The notes under the pieces were generated by a model that was given only the letters and a program-made list of their open reading frames with translations, did no database searches and was not told where the DNA came from. From positions 1-30,696 of the IMG/VR virus record IMGVR_UViG_3300045135_000497: DNA of 30,696 bases. The stretch is one strand, 5' to 3'. This stretch comes from a virus. This document shows positions 1 through 8,117 of this stretch, piece by piece. Position 1 is the first letter of the stretch. Each line of letters begins with the position of its first letter. Made by a program: the position numbers and the translations under genes.

Positions 1-2
1 TA

Positions 3-185
3 CAATTTGGCAGAGCGAGGATTTATGGAGGGCCAGTATACCGACTAAACAACCAACCTGCACTTTGTATTGGTAGAGTAGGATTGGACTTCCAAGTGTA
101 CAGATGGATTTTTGCATCATTAAGTCTGCTACAGCCTAATAAAGATGTGAATTACCTTCATGTAGGATTAAAGATTAACTACTAA
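3..185 (+). CDS. C-terminal end of an unidentified protein (5' truncated by window)
   Basis: An open frame enters from the left edge and runs about 60 codons to a TAA that overlaps the ATG of the terminase gene (TAATG). The residues alternate polar and hydrophobic, and the chain ends in a short amphipathic strand finishing in ...KINY. This looks like a beta-barrel or beta-sandwich C-terminus, but the family is not recognised. The stop/start overlap suggests translational coupling to terL. The product is left open because the N-terminal part lies outside the window. Confidence 0.6.
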   Translation, partial: QFGRARIYGGPVYRLNNQPALCIGRVGLDFQVYRWIFASLSLLQPNKDVNYLHVGLKINY

Positions 186-1441
186 TGCAGATAAAACTAT
201 ACAAGCCTACTGAGCCGCAAAAGGATTTTAATCGGCTCACAAACGTAGACCAACCGTTTATCAGTTGCTTGGTCGCTGGTCGACAAACAGGTAAGACTTT
301 CTTTATGCAGAATGATGCTGTGATGAGGGGTCTGAACAACCCTAAGCACAGAATGTTCTGGGTGTCTCCCATCCAGGATCAGGCCAACAAGGTTATGAAA
401 GATATCGAGGCAATGTTTTCTAACCATCAAGATTTGTGGAATCAAATAGTAAAGCGTTTTGACAGAAAGGCAAACGAGATGTATTTTTATAACGGGTCTT
501 TTATTAAGTTTCGTTCTGCTGACTCAGGGGATAATCTTCGTGGGGCTACGTTGGACTACATCTATCTTGATGAGGCTGCTTATATGCGTCTTGACTTCAT
601 TAACGAAGTTTTACTCCCGATGGTTACGAGAACCAATGGTAAGGTTTGTGCAGCATCTACGTTCAATGGGCCGAACTGGTTCTTCGACTGGTACAGAGAT
701 GGACAGCTCGAAGAAAACTGGGAACAAATAAAAAGCATTAAACGCACATACCTTGACCTCAACGATCCAAGTGTAGAGAAGACTGTACTCGGTATCAAGA
801 AGAGTATGACTAAATCTCAGTTTGACCAAGAGTTTTTATGTAAGCCTATCTCCGCAAACGCACTATTTAGTAATGTGGAAGAGGCAGTAGTAACGCAAGA
901 CGTTAGTAATTACGAAAGACTCTACATTGGGATGGATATTGGTGTGGCTCAAGATTACACGGTGCTTACTGCAATGACAGAAAACTATGAGGTGATTGCT
1001 ATCGACAGGTTTAATTTTAAAGAAGAGAATATGGATTCTGAAGAATTTAAGCAGCGGATAAAAGATTTTTACCTGCACCACGATTCTGAAGATAAACTTG
1101 CGGCTTGTTACTTCGAGATAAACAACAACGACTTGCTGTTCGATGACCTCACCGATGATGATCGCTTGTACAAGATGTTGCCCTTTCATACAACCTCAAA
1201 GACTAAGCCATTGATTATCAAGAACTTAATGAAATTATTCGAGGACAAGCTCATTAAAATTCCAAATAACGAAGACTTAATTAAAGAAATTTACGATTTT
1301 AAATCTAAAAGAAATCCAATTACTGGTAACTTGCAGTTTTCCAACACGGATGGTAAACACGATGACATGGTAATGAGTTTAGCAATTTGTGCATACTGTG
1401 CAGCTGAAGAACAAGATGGGGGTGTAACACTATTCTTATGA
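185..1441 (+). CDS. terL: Terminase large subunit (ATPase plus nuclease)
   Basis: This is the DNA-packaging motor that translocates DNA into the prohead and cuts it. The 418-residue chain has the N-terminal ATPase with a Walker A-type loop AGRQTGKT at residues 31-38 and a Walker B YIYLDEAA with D129-E130. The C-terminal RNase H-like nuclease shows an acidic strand GMDIG (D251), a middle acidic strand YFEINNND, and a final GKHDDMVMS (D393, D394). Length and domain order are normal for TerL. The ATG overlaps the preceding stop (TAATG) and the gene overlaps the next one by ATGA. No small terminase was recognised nearby; it may lie left of the window. Confidence 0.95.
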   Translation: MQIKLYKPTEPQKDFNRLTNVDQPFISCLVAGRQTGKTFFMQNDAVMRGLNNPKHRMFWVSPIQDQANKVMKDIEAMFSNHQDLWNQIVKRFDRKANEMYFYNGSFIKFRSADSGDNLRGATLDYIYLDEAAYMRLDFINEVLLPMVTRTNGKVCAASTFNGPNWFFDWYRDGQLEENWEQIKSIKRTYLDLNDPSVEKTVLGIKKSMTKSQFDQEFLCKPISANALFSNVEEAVVTQDVSNYERLYIGMDIGVAQDYTVLTAMTENYEVIAIDRFNFKEENMDSEEFKQRIKDFYLHHDSEDKLAACYFEINNNDLLFDDLTDDDRLYKMLPFHTTSKTKPLIIKNLMKLFEDKLIKIPNNEDLIKEIYDFKSKRNPITGNLQFSNTDGKHDDMVMSLAICAYCAAEEQDGGVTLFL

Positions 1442-2157
1442 TCACATATAAAGACCATATGGAGATCTCTAAGGGACTTTCTATTGATGATGATGGTAAG
1501 GTATCACTTGGAAATAAAAACCTCTTAGAGAAGCTAGAATTAATTAAGGAGATAGACAATGTGTATCCACTTAGAGACAGTAAGAGGATTACTCCATACA
1601 TTGCAGAGAAGTTTACGGTGTGCAGTAGCGTGAAGACAATGGTGCTTGGGCAGTTCATTATGGTCGAGCAAATACTCACGGGCAAAGAAAAGTTCAATAG
1701 TGATGAGGAAATGGAACTTGCACTACTGCAACTTTTGTTGCGACCTAAACACCACAAGGAGTTTGACAACACCAACCCAAGTGATGAACAACAAAATAAA
1801 GAGGATATCTTAAACTCTCCTATTCAAGACACCTACAACATCTTAAACAGGTACTTGTCAAACAGAGAACAAGTACTCTTCAAAGAATTTGCTGGGGTAT
1901 TCTACGAGGTAAACGATGAAACCGAAGAGATTGAAGAGAAGACCGAGGTAGATGATCACACCGTGGGTAGAAACTTTTACCAGCAATGGTACTGGTACTC
2001 AATTGTAAGGACTCTAGGTAAGGAAGACATAAGGGTTTATCCCGATATCTATATGCTGAAGATGGAGGTAGTACTGCCTGAGATGAGTTACTTGGCACAG
2101 AAGAATAAAGTAGAATCTGCACAGCAAAGACAAGACGCTGCCCTAAGTAAATTGTAA
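1438..2157 (+). CDS. Putative tail assembly chaperone-like protein
   Basis: A 239-residue acidic protein that starts within the terL stop (ATGA). The C-terminal part has an aromatic patch FYQQWYWYS (about residues 180-190) followed by a helical, Lys/Glu-rich tail. I associate a W-x-WYS patch followed by a charged helix with proteins encoded just before tape measure genes in Bacteroidota phages, which act as tail assembly chaperones. That match is from memory, so the call is tentative. It lies three genes upstream of the tape measure gene. I did not see a convincing slippery frameshift site. Its stop codon lies inside the recurrent TTGTAAATTA motif. Confidence 0.45.
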   Translation: MITYKDHMEISKGLSIDDDGKVSLGNKNLLEKLELIKEIDNVYPLRDSKRITPYIAEKFTVCSSVKTMVLGQFIMVEQILTGKEKFNSDEEMELALLQLLLRPKHHKEFDNTNPSDEQQNKEDILNSPIQDTYNILNRYLSNREQVLFKEFAGVFYEVNDETEEIEEKTEVDDHTVGRNFYQQWYWYSIVRTLGKEDIRVYPDIYMLKMEVVLPEMSYLAQKNKVESAQQRQDAALSKL

Positions 2158-2163
2158 ATTATA
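2152..2163 (+). promoter_or_regulatory. TTGTAAATTA motif, copy 1
   Basis: TTGTAAATTATA sits at the junction of the chaperone-like gene and the next gene; its TAA is the stop codon of the former. The next ATG is 10 nt downstream. It is one of six copies at structural gene boundaries. Its role is unknown; a late promoter element or a translation/processing signal are both possible. Confidence 0.45.
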
Positions 2164-2173
2164 AAAAATTGAT

Positions 2174-2614
2174 ATGAACAATCTTTCGCAATTTTACGAT
2201 GTGGTAAAAGACTTTTGCGAGTCCCACAACATGATTAACGAGTTCTTCTTGCTTGGCTCAAAGGATGACCTATCATCGAGAGAGTTTGAATACAGAACCT
2301 TCGTTATGATTCCGAACAGATCTAACATATCGAGAGATTTAGCAAGGCCAATCTATACATTGACTTTTGATTGTTTGGTTATAGACAAGTCTAAGAACCA
2401 AGACTCTTTAGCAGCAATCAAGTCTACAGAAGAAAACCTATTTGTCGTAGGTCAGCTCCAAGACTTTTTGATACAGCAAGATGAAAACTGCTACATTGAT
2501 GAAGTAGATGTAGAAAGTTATATGGGAGAAGATGAGAACATTACGACTGCATTCTTCTCGTTAACGGTAGCCTTTGCTAGAAAAAATTATAATGTTGCTA
2601 TAGATAATGCTTAG
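2174..2614 (+). CDS. Putative neck / tail completion protein
   Basis: A 146-residue acidic protein with alternating strands and helices. Its position between terL and the tape measure gene, its size, and its tight coupling to the next gene (8 nt overlap) fit a tail terminator or tail completion protein that joins tail to head. No diagnostic motif was found, so the role comes from synteny and size only. The ATG is preceded by an A-rich tract, as is common for flavobacterial phage genes without a Shine-Dalgarno sequence. Confidence 0.45.
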   Translation: MNNLSQFYDVVKDFCESHNMINEFFLLGSKDDLSSREFEYRTFVMIPNRSNISRDLARPIYTLTFDCLVIDKSKNQDSLAAIKSTEENLFVVGQLQDFLIQQDENCYIDEVDVESYMGEDENITTAFFSLTVAFARKNYNVAIDNA

Positions 2615-3221
2615 TCCAGCACAGCAAAGAGGTAGGCTCAGACAACTTATAATTAGGGAGCTGAAGACTGCCGATTTGAAAGGATATTTTAAGTCGTTGT
2701 TGAGAGAGAACGAACAAGATGTTACTGGGTTTCTACAGAGAAGTATTTCCTCTAGTAGATACGAAACCTCTGTAACCGTAAGGTCTAGTGTGAATAGTCA
2801 ATCTGGGTGGATAGAAGACATACAGATATTTTTAGGCACTGGCCCTTGGGGTAGGTACGGTAACGAACTTGACAGCAAGTTTGGTGTGGGTGCGGTGAAA
2901 GACCCACCGAACACCGAAACAATTATGCAATGGATAAACGCAAAAGGTGTTACTGCTATACTGTCCGTTGATAAGACGCTGAAAAGCGGTGAGAAGAAAC
3001 AATACACATATGTAAACACCCTTTCCGCAAAGAAGGCAATGGCTTATCATATCGCTAAAAGAATTAGAGATACGAGAAGCATAAAGACTAGATACGATTA
3101 CACTAGCAGCATTGAAGAAGTTTTTTCAAGCATAGTATACCAATCATTGTTTTACTGGTTTGAGGAAATGGGCGTAGAATTTTTAGGAAGGATAGAAACT
3201 GAAATTACAGGATTAGTATAA
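2607..3221 (+). CDS. Putative HK97 gp10-like neck protein
   Basis: A 204-residue basic protein. A helical N-terminus is followed by a middle segment with GTGPWGRYG and a Gly/Pro-rich loop (about residues 75-100), then a C-terminal helix. The presence of a basic helix plus a W-G-x-YG region just upstream of the tape measure gene is reminiscent of head-tail joining (HK97 gp10-type) proteins. The resemblance is weak and not proven here. It overlaps the preceding gene by 8 nt and is separated from the tape measure ATG by a single base. Confidence 0.45.
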   Translation: MLSPAQQRGRLRQLIIRELKTADLKGYFKSLLRENEQDVTGFLQRSISSSRYETSVTVRSSVNSQSGWIEDIQIFLGTGPWGRYGNELDSKFGVGAVKDPPNTETIMQWINAKGVTAILSVDKTLKSGEKKQYTYVNTLSAKKAMAYHIAKRIRDTRSIKTRYDYTSSIEEVFSSIVYQSLFYWFEEMGVEFLGRIETEITGLV

Positions 3222-3222
3222 C

Positions 3223-6200
3223 ATGGCAGATTTAAGCAACTTCGGACCAGGAAACTTTGGTGGAGGATCATCTTCTAGTGGCGGTGGCAGCGGCCAAGGA
3301 GCGTTAGAAGCAAAAGTAGGTGCATTAAAAGCTGGTCTACAGTCTTTGAACGTAGCCATCAATGATTTACGCCAACAAGGTGTAGGGGGAGGTCTTATCT
3401 TTGAGGCGTTAGCAGAGAAGATATCTCAAATGCTCATTGCTCAAAAGGCATTGACTACAGAACTAGAGCAGCAGAAAATCGTATTCAAGGACAATGCTGA
3501 TCAGTTAGAGGTATACACAAAACTTCAAGGACAACTACAGACAAACATTGACGGTACTGTAAAGGCAGTCAGTTCTTTAACCAAGGAGCAACTTGAAAAT
3601 TCTAAGAGAGCGCAGAAGGTAGCCAATGATGCTGCATTAGCTAGACAAGAATCCAACAAAGTACAAGAGCAGTCTGAGTTATCTTTACTTGACCAAATTA
3701 AGTTAAGGGTTGCTCGTGAGCAAAGAGAGGCCGAAGCGCAGAAAAAAATACTTGAGGAAAGAGAAGCGCAACGCAGACAAGCAGCAGCTGAAGAACAGCA
3801 AAGACTTCGTGATAGTATCAAGGAGCAGAATGCAATTCGTTCCAAAGAGGTTTCTGATTTTGAGGCTAGACAAAAAGAGCTAAGAAGCAGAAGAAAGGCT
3901 AGACAAAGAGAAATTGAACAAGAGCAGAAAGCTGCTTCTAGGGCAAAGATTGAAGCCGATTTAAAGGTTATACGATCAAGCAAAAAGTCTTTAAGAGAAA
4001 GGCTAGATGATGAGATAAAATACCTCAAGGAAGTACAGAAACGCTACAAAGAAGGTAGCGCAGAGTTTGAAAAGTTTAGAGGTAGAATTGCTCAAGCTGA
4101 AGGCCGTAGAAGAGATGATAGTTTTGGTAGTGGATTCTTAAAAGGACTCACTGGCGGTGGTGGACTTGGCAAGGCTTTAGGTAGACTTACTGGTATTGGC
4201 ACGGCAGTCCAAGCACTAAGAAAGACATTCCAACTTTTACAAAGGGCAATTACCGGGTCGTTTAGGGCGGCAGTAGACTTTGAGGCACAGATGGCTCAAC
4301 TACAAGCGGTAACGGGTATTAACAACGAGGAACTTTCTAGACTTCGTAAAAATGTACTTGATGTTGCTGGTAGTACTAAGTTTACCTCTGAGGAAATTGT
4401 ACAGCTCCAAACAGAGCTTGGTAAGTTAGGTTTTAGTGTTACTGAAATTGAAGCGGCTACACTTGCTGTGGCTCGTACAGCACAAGCACTTGGTGAAAAG
4501 GTTGGACCAGTAGCACAGCGTATTGGTCAAATCCTTAACCAGTTTAATCTTAGCGCAGCTGAAACCACTCGTGTATCAGATAGCCTTGTATCGGTGATTA
4601 ACTCTTCGGCACTTTCATTTGAAGGCTTTAGTACTGCATTGCAATACATTGGGCCTCTTGGAGCGCAAGTGGGTACTACATTTGAAGAGACTGCTGTAGC
4701 CATGGCACTCTTGGCCGATAACGGTTTTACCGCATCTCGTATCGGTACAGGTCTTCGTGGTATTATGACTGAACTATCTAAGACTGGTAAAGACCTAAAC
4801 ACTACTATAGAGGAATTAGCAGAACAAGAAGTTACACTTGCTGAAGCTGTTGACTTGGTAGGTAAGCGTAATGCGGCACAGCTTATTACTCTTGTAGATA
4901 CAGCTCGTAGACAAAGAGAAGTAGGGCAGTCGTTAGATGACCTCAACGATAAATACTTTGCCCAGGGTTCTGCGGCTATCGCTGCATCGCAGCAGGTAGA
5001 TACCTTCCAAGGTAACTTAGACCTTTTAAAATCTGCCATCAACCGTGTGCAAATTGCTTTTGGGGAGTTTCTAAAAACAAGTAAGGTTCTTAGAGCTGCG
5101 CTTAGACTTGTTGATGAAGATGGTTATGCAGCAGCTGTTGCGGCTCAAGCCATTGCAGAAGCCGATCCCATGACATTTAGTCAAGGGCTTCAAGAGGCAT
5201 CTGAGTCTGTAGGTAAGCTTAAACAACAATTAGCAGATACTAAAGATATTGATGCTGCTATAAACGAAGCTGCTAAAGGAATATTTGGTGGAATTGTAGA
5301 AAACATAGAACGTGAAATTCAAGCCATTGATGATAGGGAAGAAGCTATAAAGGAAGAACAGAAAGCTTATCTTGAGGGACTAAAAGAAAGAGCTGATGCG
5401 TTAGAGGCTCAAGGGAAAAAAGAGGAAGCGGAATTACTTAGAAGAGTAGAAGCTAACCTTGGTGCTGCGAGAAAACTACAGTCTGGATATGCTGCTACTG
5501 CGGATGTTGATTTATACACAAGCAAAGAATTTAATGAAGCAAAAGCAGAATATGGCAAGTACTCAAAAGAAATAGCTGATAACAATAAAGAAAGAATTAG
5601 GTTATTAGATATTCTTGAGCAAAAGGAAAAAGAATTAATTCCTGGTAACCCAGAGTTTGAAGAGTATGAAAAGCAAATTGCTTACGTTAAGCAGTTGATT
5701 GCAGAAGGAGCTTTAGAAGAAGCCTTGGCTATCGAAAGAAATTTAGTCGAGCAAGAAAGAGCTGCTATATTAAAGCAATTAAGAGCAGAAAGAAAAGATG
5801 ATATTAACGACCTACAATCTGCTGTTGACTTTAACAAGAAGATTAACAAGGAAGATATAGCCATAACCAAAAAAATAAATGCGCTTCTTGCAGAACAAAC
5901 AAGAAGAAAAGAAGAAGGCAATGAAATTGTAGGTGATGAACTTCTTTTATTTGAGGCAAAATTAGAACAGTACAGAACTGAAAAAAATAATATTGCTAAC
6001 TTAACCGTAACTCTTGAAGAAAGAAACCAATTAGCTCAAAAAGAATTTGAAAGAGAATTTAAAAGAATAACCAACCTAAAAACCGCTAGAAAGCAAGAGC
6101 TTGATCAAAAACAAGCCCTGCTAGATATAGAGATAGATACTCAAAGAAACCTAGCAAATAACGCAGCAACAGAAGAGAAAAGAATTGCGGCAAGTGAAGA

Positions 6201-7536
6201 ATTAGATAAGCTTATTCAACAAAGACTTCAAAACGAAATTGATGCCTTCAATGACTTAGATAGTGTTGCAACTGAGTTTAGCGAGACACTAGAGGGCATG
6301 GCCGATTTGTTTGAAGAGGCTGGTCTCGATGGCAGTATAATTGAAAAGGCTCAAGAAAGATTAGAAGGATTTAGACTTAGTTTTCAAGACCTAGCCTTAG
6401 ACTTAGGGGATATCAAAGGTGCTGCAAATTCTTTAGCAGATTCTTTAGAGGCAGCATTTAAAGTTAAATTAGATTCTGGTACAGAGCTAGATGAAGCAGA
6501 TTTAGAAAAGGTAAAGGAGCAAGTCAGGGCTATGCTTAGAAGACTTTTACCTGCTTTAGAAATTCTTTATCCAGATGTATTTGAGGCTCTATATCAGAAA
6601 ACTGAAGACCTTGTAATGTCTCAGCTTATTCCTGATCCTAAGAAGGGCGAGAAAAAACGTAGGGACAGAATTAAAAAGCTTCTTGATGTTGTTCTTAAAG
6701 AACTTGCAGATGCTGCTAAAGCGTACAATGATACTGCATTAGAAAACACTAGGAACAGATTAAACGCAGAGCTTGATGCTATCCGCAACAGATACAAGAC
6801 TGAAGAAGAAATATTAAAGTCTCAGTTAGACAACCAGTTAATTACAGAGTCTCAGTTTAGAACGAAAAAAGAAGAGCTTAGAAAAAAAGAACTTCAACAA
6901 ACAAATGAAGTCAACAAAGCGATTTTCGATGCAGAGAAAAAGGCAGACCTTAATAATGTTGCTATAGAAGCATTCGAGGCAATAGCATCCAACTTGATAA
7001 ACAACATGGGTAAGCTTACAACTCCAGAAGCTACTCGTCAAGCAGCCATTGGTTATGCTGCGATTGTCGCTGGTGCTGCTGCTAAAGCAGATGCAATTAG
7101 AAGAAGAAAATTCTACCCTGTACAGTTTGAAGAAGGGGGTTTTGTACAAGGGCCAAGCCACTCTGAAGGCGGTGTTCCATTTACTGTGCAAGGGCAACCT
7201 GGATATGAAATGGAAGGCGGTGAGTTTATCGTAAACAAAAAGGCTGCTGCGTTCCATAGAAGTTTACTAGAACGTATCAATGGATCATACAAGCCTAACA
7301 CATCTATTCAGCCGTTGCAATTTGCTCAAGGAGGTATAATACAAAAGCCATCTTCTGCTAGTATAAATGTAGATACAGGTGTAGCAGAAAGTGTACATTA
7401 TTTAAGAGCCATTGCTGAAGCTACTACTACCTCGGCAATCCAAGGTTCTAAACCTGTAAGGGCTTATGTTACTGAAAGAGATTTAAGATCAAGTGATACG
7501 GCTAGACAATTAAAAGATAGAAATAGTAGAATATGA
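3223..7536 (+). CDS. Tail tape measure protein (TP901 core)
   Basis: This 1437-residue protein sets tail length and is expelled during DNA injection. Residues about 130-300 are a long Arg/Lys/Glu/Gln coiled coil. A Gly-rich hinge (about 302-340) leads to the TP901-type core at about 345-520, with the typical AVDFEAQMAQLQAVTG start and the GFTASRIGTGLRG helix near its end. A second long coiled coil covers about 690-1000. A small hydrophobic Ala/Gly segment lies near 1275-1293. The C-terminus has EEGGFVQGPSHSEGG and EMEGGEFIVN, typical of tape measure C-termini in this phage group. With no sheath gene seen, a long flexible tail is likely. It couples to the next gene through ATGA. Confidence 0.93.
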   Translation: MADLSNFGPGNFGGGSSSSGGGSGQGALEAKVGALKAGLQSLNVAINDLRQQGVGGGLIFEALAEKISQMLIAQKALTTELEQQKIVFKDNADQLEVYTKLQGQLQTNIDGTVKAVSSLTKEQLENSKRAQKVANDAALARQESNKVQEQSELSLLDQIKLRVAREQREAEAQKKILEEREAQRRQAAAEEQQRLRDSIKEQNAIRSKEVSDFEARQKELRSRRKARQREIEQEQKAASRAKIEADLKVIRSSKKSLRERLDDEIKYLKEVQKRYKEGSAEFEKFRGRIAQAEGRRRDDSFGSGFLKGLTGGGGLGKALGRLTGIGTAVQALRKTFQLLQRAITGSFRAAVDFEAQMAQLQAVTGINNEELSRLRKNVLDVAGSTKFTSEEIVQLQTELGKLGFSVTEIEAATLAVARTAQALGEKVGPVAQRIGQILNQFNLSAAETTRVSDSLVSVINSSALSFEGFSTALQYIGPLGAQVGTTFEETAVAMALLADNGFTASRIGTGLRGIMTELSKTGKDLNTTIEELAEQEVTLAEAVDLVGKRNAAQLITLVDTARRQREVGQSLDDLNDKYFAQGSAAIAASQQVDTFQGNLDLLKSAINRVQIAFGEFLKTSKVLRAALRLVDEDGYAAAVAAQAIAEADPMTFSQGLQEASESVGKLKQQLADTKDIDAAINEAAKGIFGGIVENIEREIQAIDDREEAIKEEQKAYLEGLKERADALEAQGKKEEAELLRRVEANLGAARKLQSGYAATADVDLYTSKEFNEAKAEYGKYSKEIADNNKERIRLLDILEQKEKELIPGNPEFEEYEKQIAYVKQLIAEGALEEALAIERNLVEQERAAILKQLRAERKDDINDLQSAVDFNKKINKEDIAITKKINALLAEQTRRKEEGNEIVGDELLLFEAKLEQYRTEKNNIANLTVTLEERNQLAQKEFEREFKRITNLKTARKQELDQKQALLDIEIDTQRNLANNAATEEKRIAASEELDKLIQQRLQNEIDAFNDLDSVATEFSETLEGMADLFEEAGLDGSIIEKAQERLEGFRLSFQDLALDLGDIKGAANSLADSLEAAFKVKLDSGTELDEADLEKVKEQVRAMLRRLLPALEILYPDVFEALYQKTEDLVMSQLIPDPKKGEKKRRDRIKKLLDVVLKELADAAKAYNDTALENTRNRLNAELDAIRNRYKTEEEILKSQLDNQLITESQFRTKKEELRKKELQQTNEVNKAIFDAEKKADLNNVAIEAFEAIASNLINNMGKLTTPEATRQAAIGYAAIVAGAAAKADAIRRRKFYPVQFEEGGFVQGPSHSEGGVPFTVQGQPGYEMEGGEFIVNKKAAAFHRSLLERINGSYKPNTSIQPLQFAQGGIIQKPSSASINVDTGVAESVHYLRAIAEATTTSAIQGSKPVRAYVTERDLRSSDTARQLKDRNSRI

Positions 7537-8117
7537 GTAACTTTGGATTCCTAACAACAACTTCTGGGAACATAGCACCACAAGCTGTGAACGTGACAGT
7601 AAGAGCTAACACGGCTTCTTTAGATGTGTTTGCAGATGTAATTGCTCGTGATGTTATACATATGCGATATAGAGAAAACGGTATACCAAAGGGCGTTTAT
7701 GGGGTGTGTACATACGCTGACATGGACGGGGTTGTTCCAAGCTTTACCTTTACTTTTGACCAAAATATATATCCATTGTTTTCTGACGTATCTCAAGGAG
7801 ATTTTTTAGGAATAGAGGTATATAGACAAATAGAACACAATAAGGTTTCTTACTATTCTATTTCAACATCTGTAACCAGAGCAAATTACAGCGAAGAGTT
7901 AAAATCTTACAACGTTTCGCTTGATCATTCCTTGACTATTAACAATGACGGCAGAGAATTTTTTGGAGACTTTAAAGATGTTATTGTTGCAGACAAAATA
8001 ATCTTTGCAGATTACTGTGATAATTATGCATATGGAGTATCTTTAGATGAAGATACTTACAACAATAGATACAATAAGTTTAGAAAATCAGTAAGCTTTA
8101 ACGTAGCGAAAAGATGA
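7533..8117 (+). CDS. Putative distal tail / baseplate protein
   Basis: A 194-residue, strand-rich protein encoded directly after the tape measure gene, where distal tail (Dit-type) proteins usually lie. No motif proves the family. It begins within the tape measure stop (ATGA) and ends by overlapping the next gene in the same way. This three-gene coupling suggests balanced synthesis of tail-tip parts. It could instead be a small hub subunit. Confidence 0.5.
   Translation: MSNFGFLTTTSGNIAPQAVNVTVRANTASLDVFADVIARDVIHMRYRENGIPKGVYGVCTYADMDGVVPSFTFTFDQNIYPLFSDVSQGDFLGIEVYRQIEHNKVSYYSISTSVTRANYSEELKSYNVSLDHSLTINNDGREFFGDFKDVIVADKIIFADYCDNYAYGVSLDEDTYNNRYNKFRKSVSFNVAKR

Noticed and set aside
1320-1775. 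151-codon minus-strand ORF
   Set aside because: Antisense to terL and the chaperone-like gene; the Ser/Leu-rich translation fits a shadow.
3525-4028. 167-codon minus-strand ORF inside the tape measure gene
   Set aside because: It is the reverse shadow of a Lys/Glu/Arg-rich coiled coil and gives a Ser/Cys/Leu-rich product without motifs.
4527-5042. 171-codon minus-strand ORF
   Set aside because: Antisense to the TP901 core, with no family pattern and no leader.
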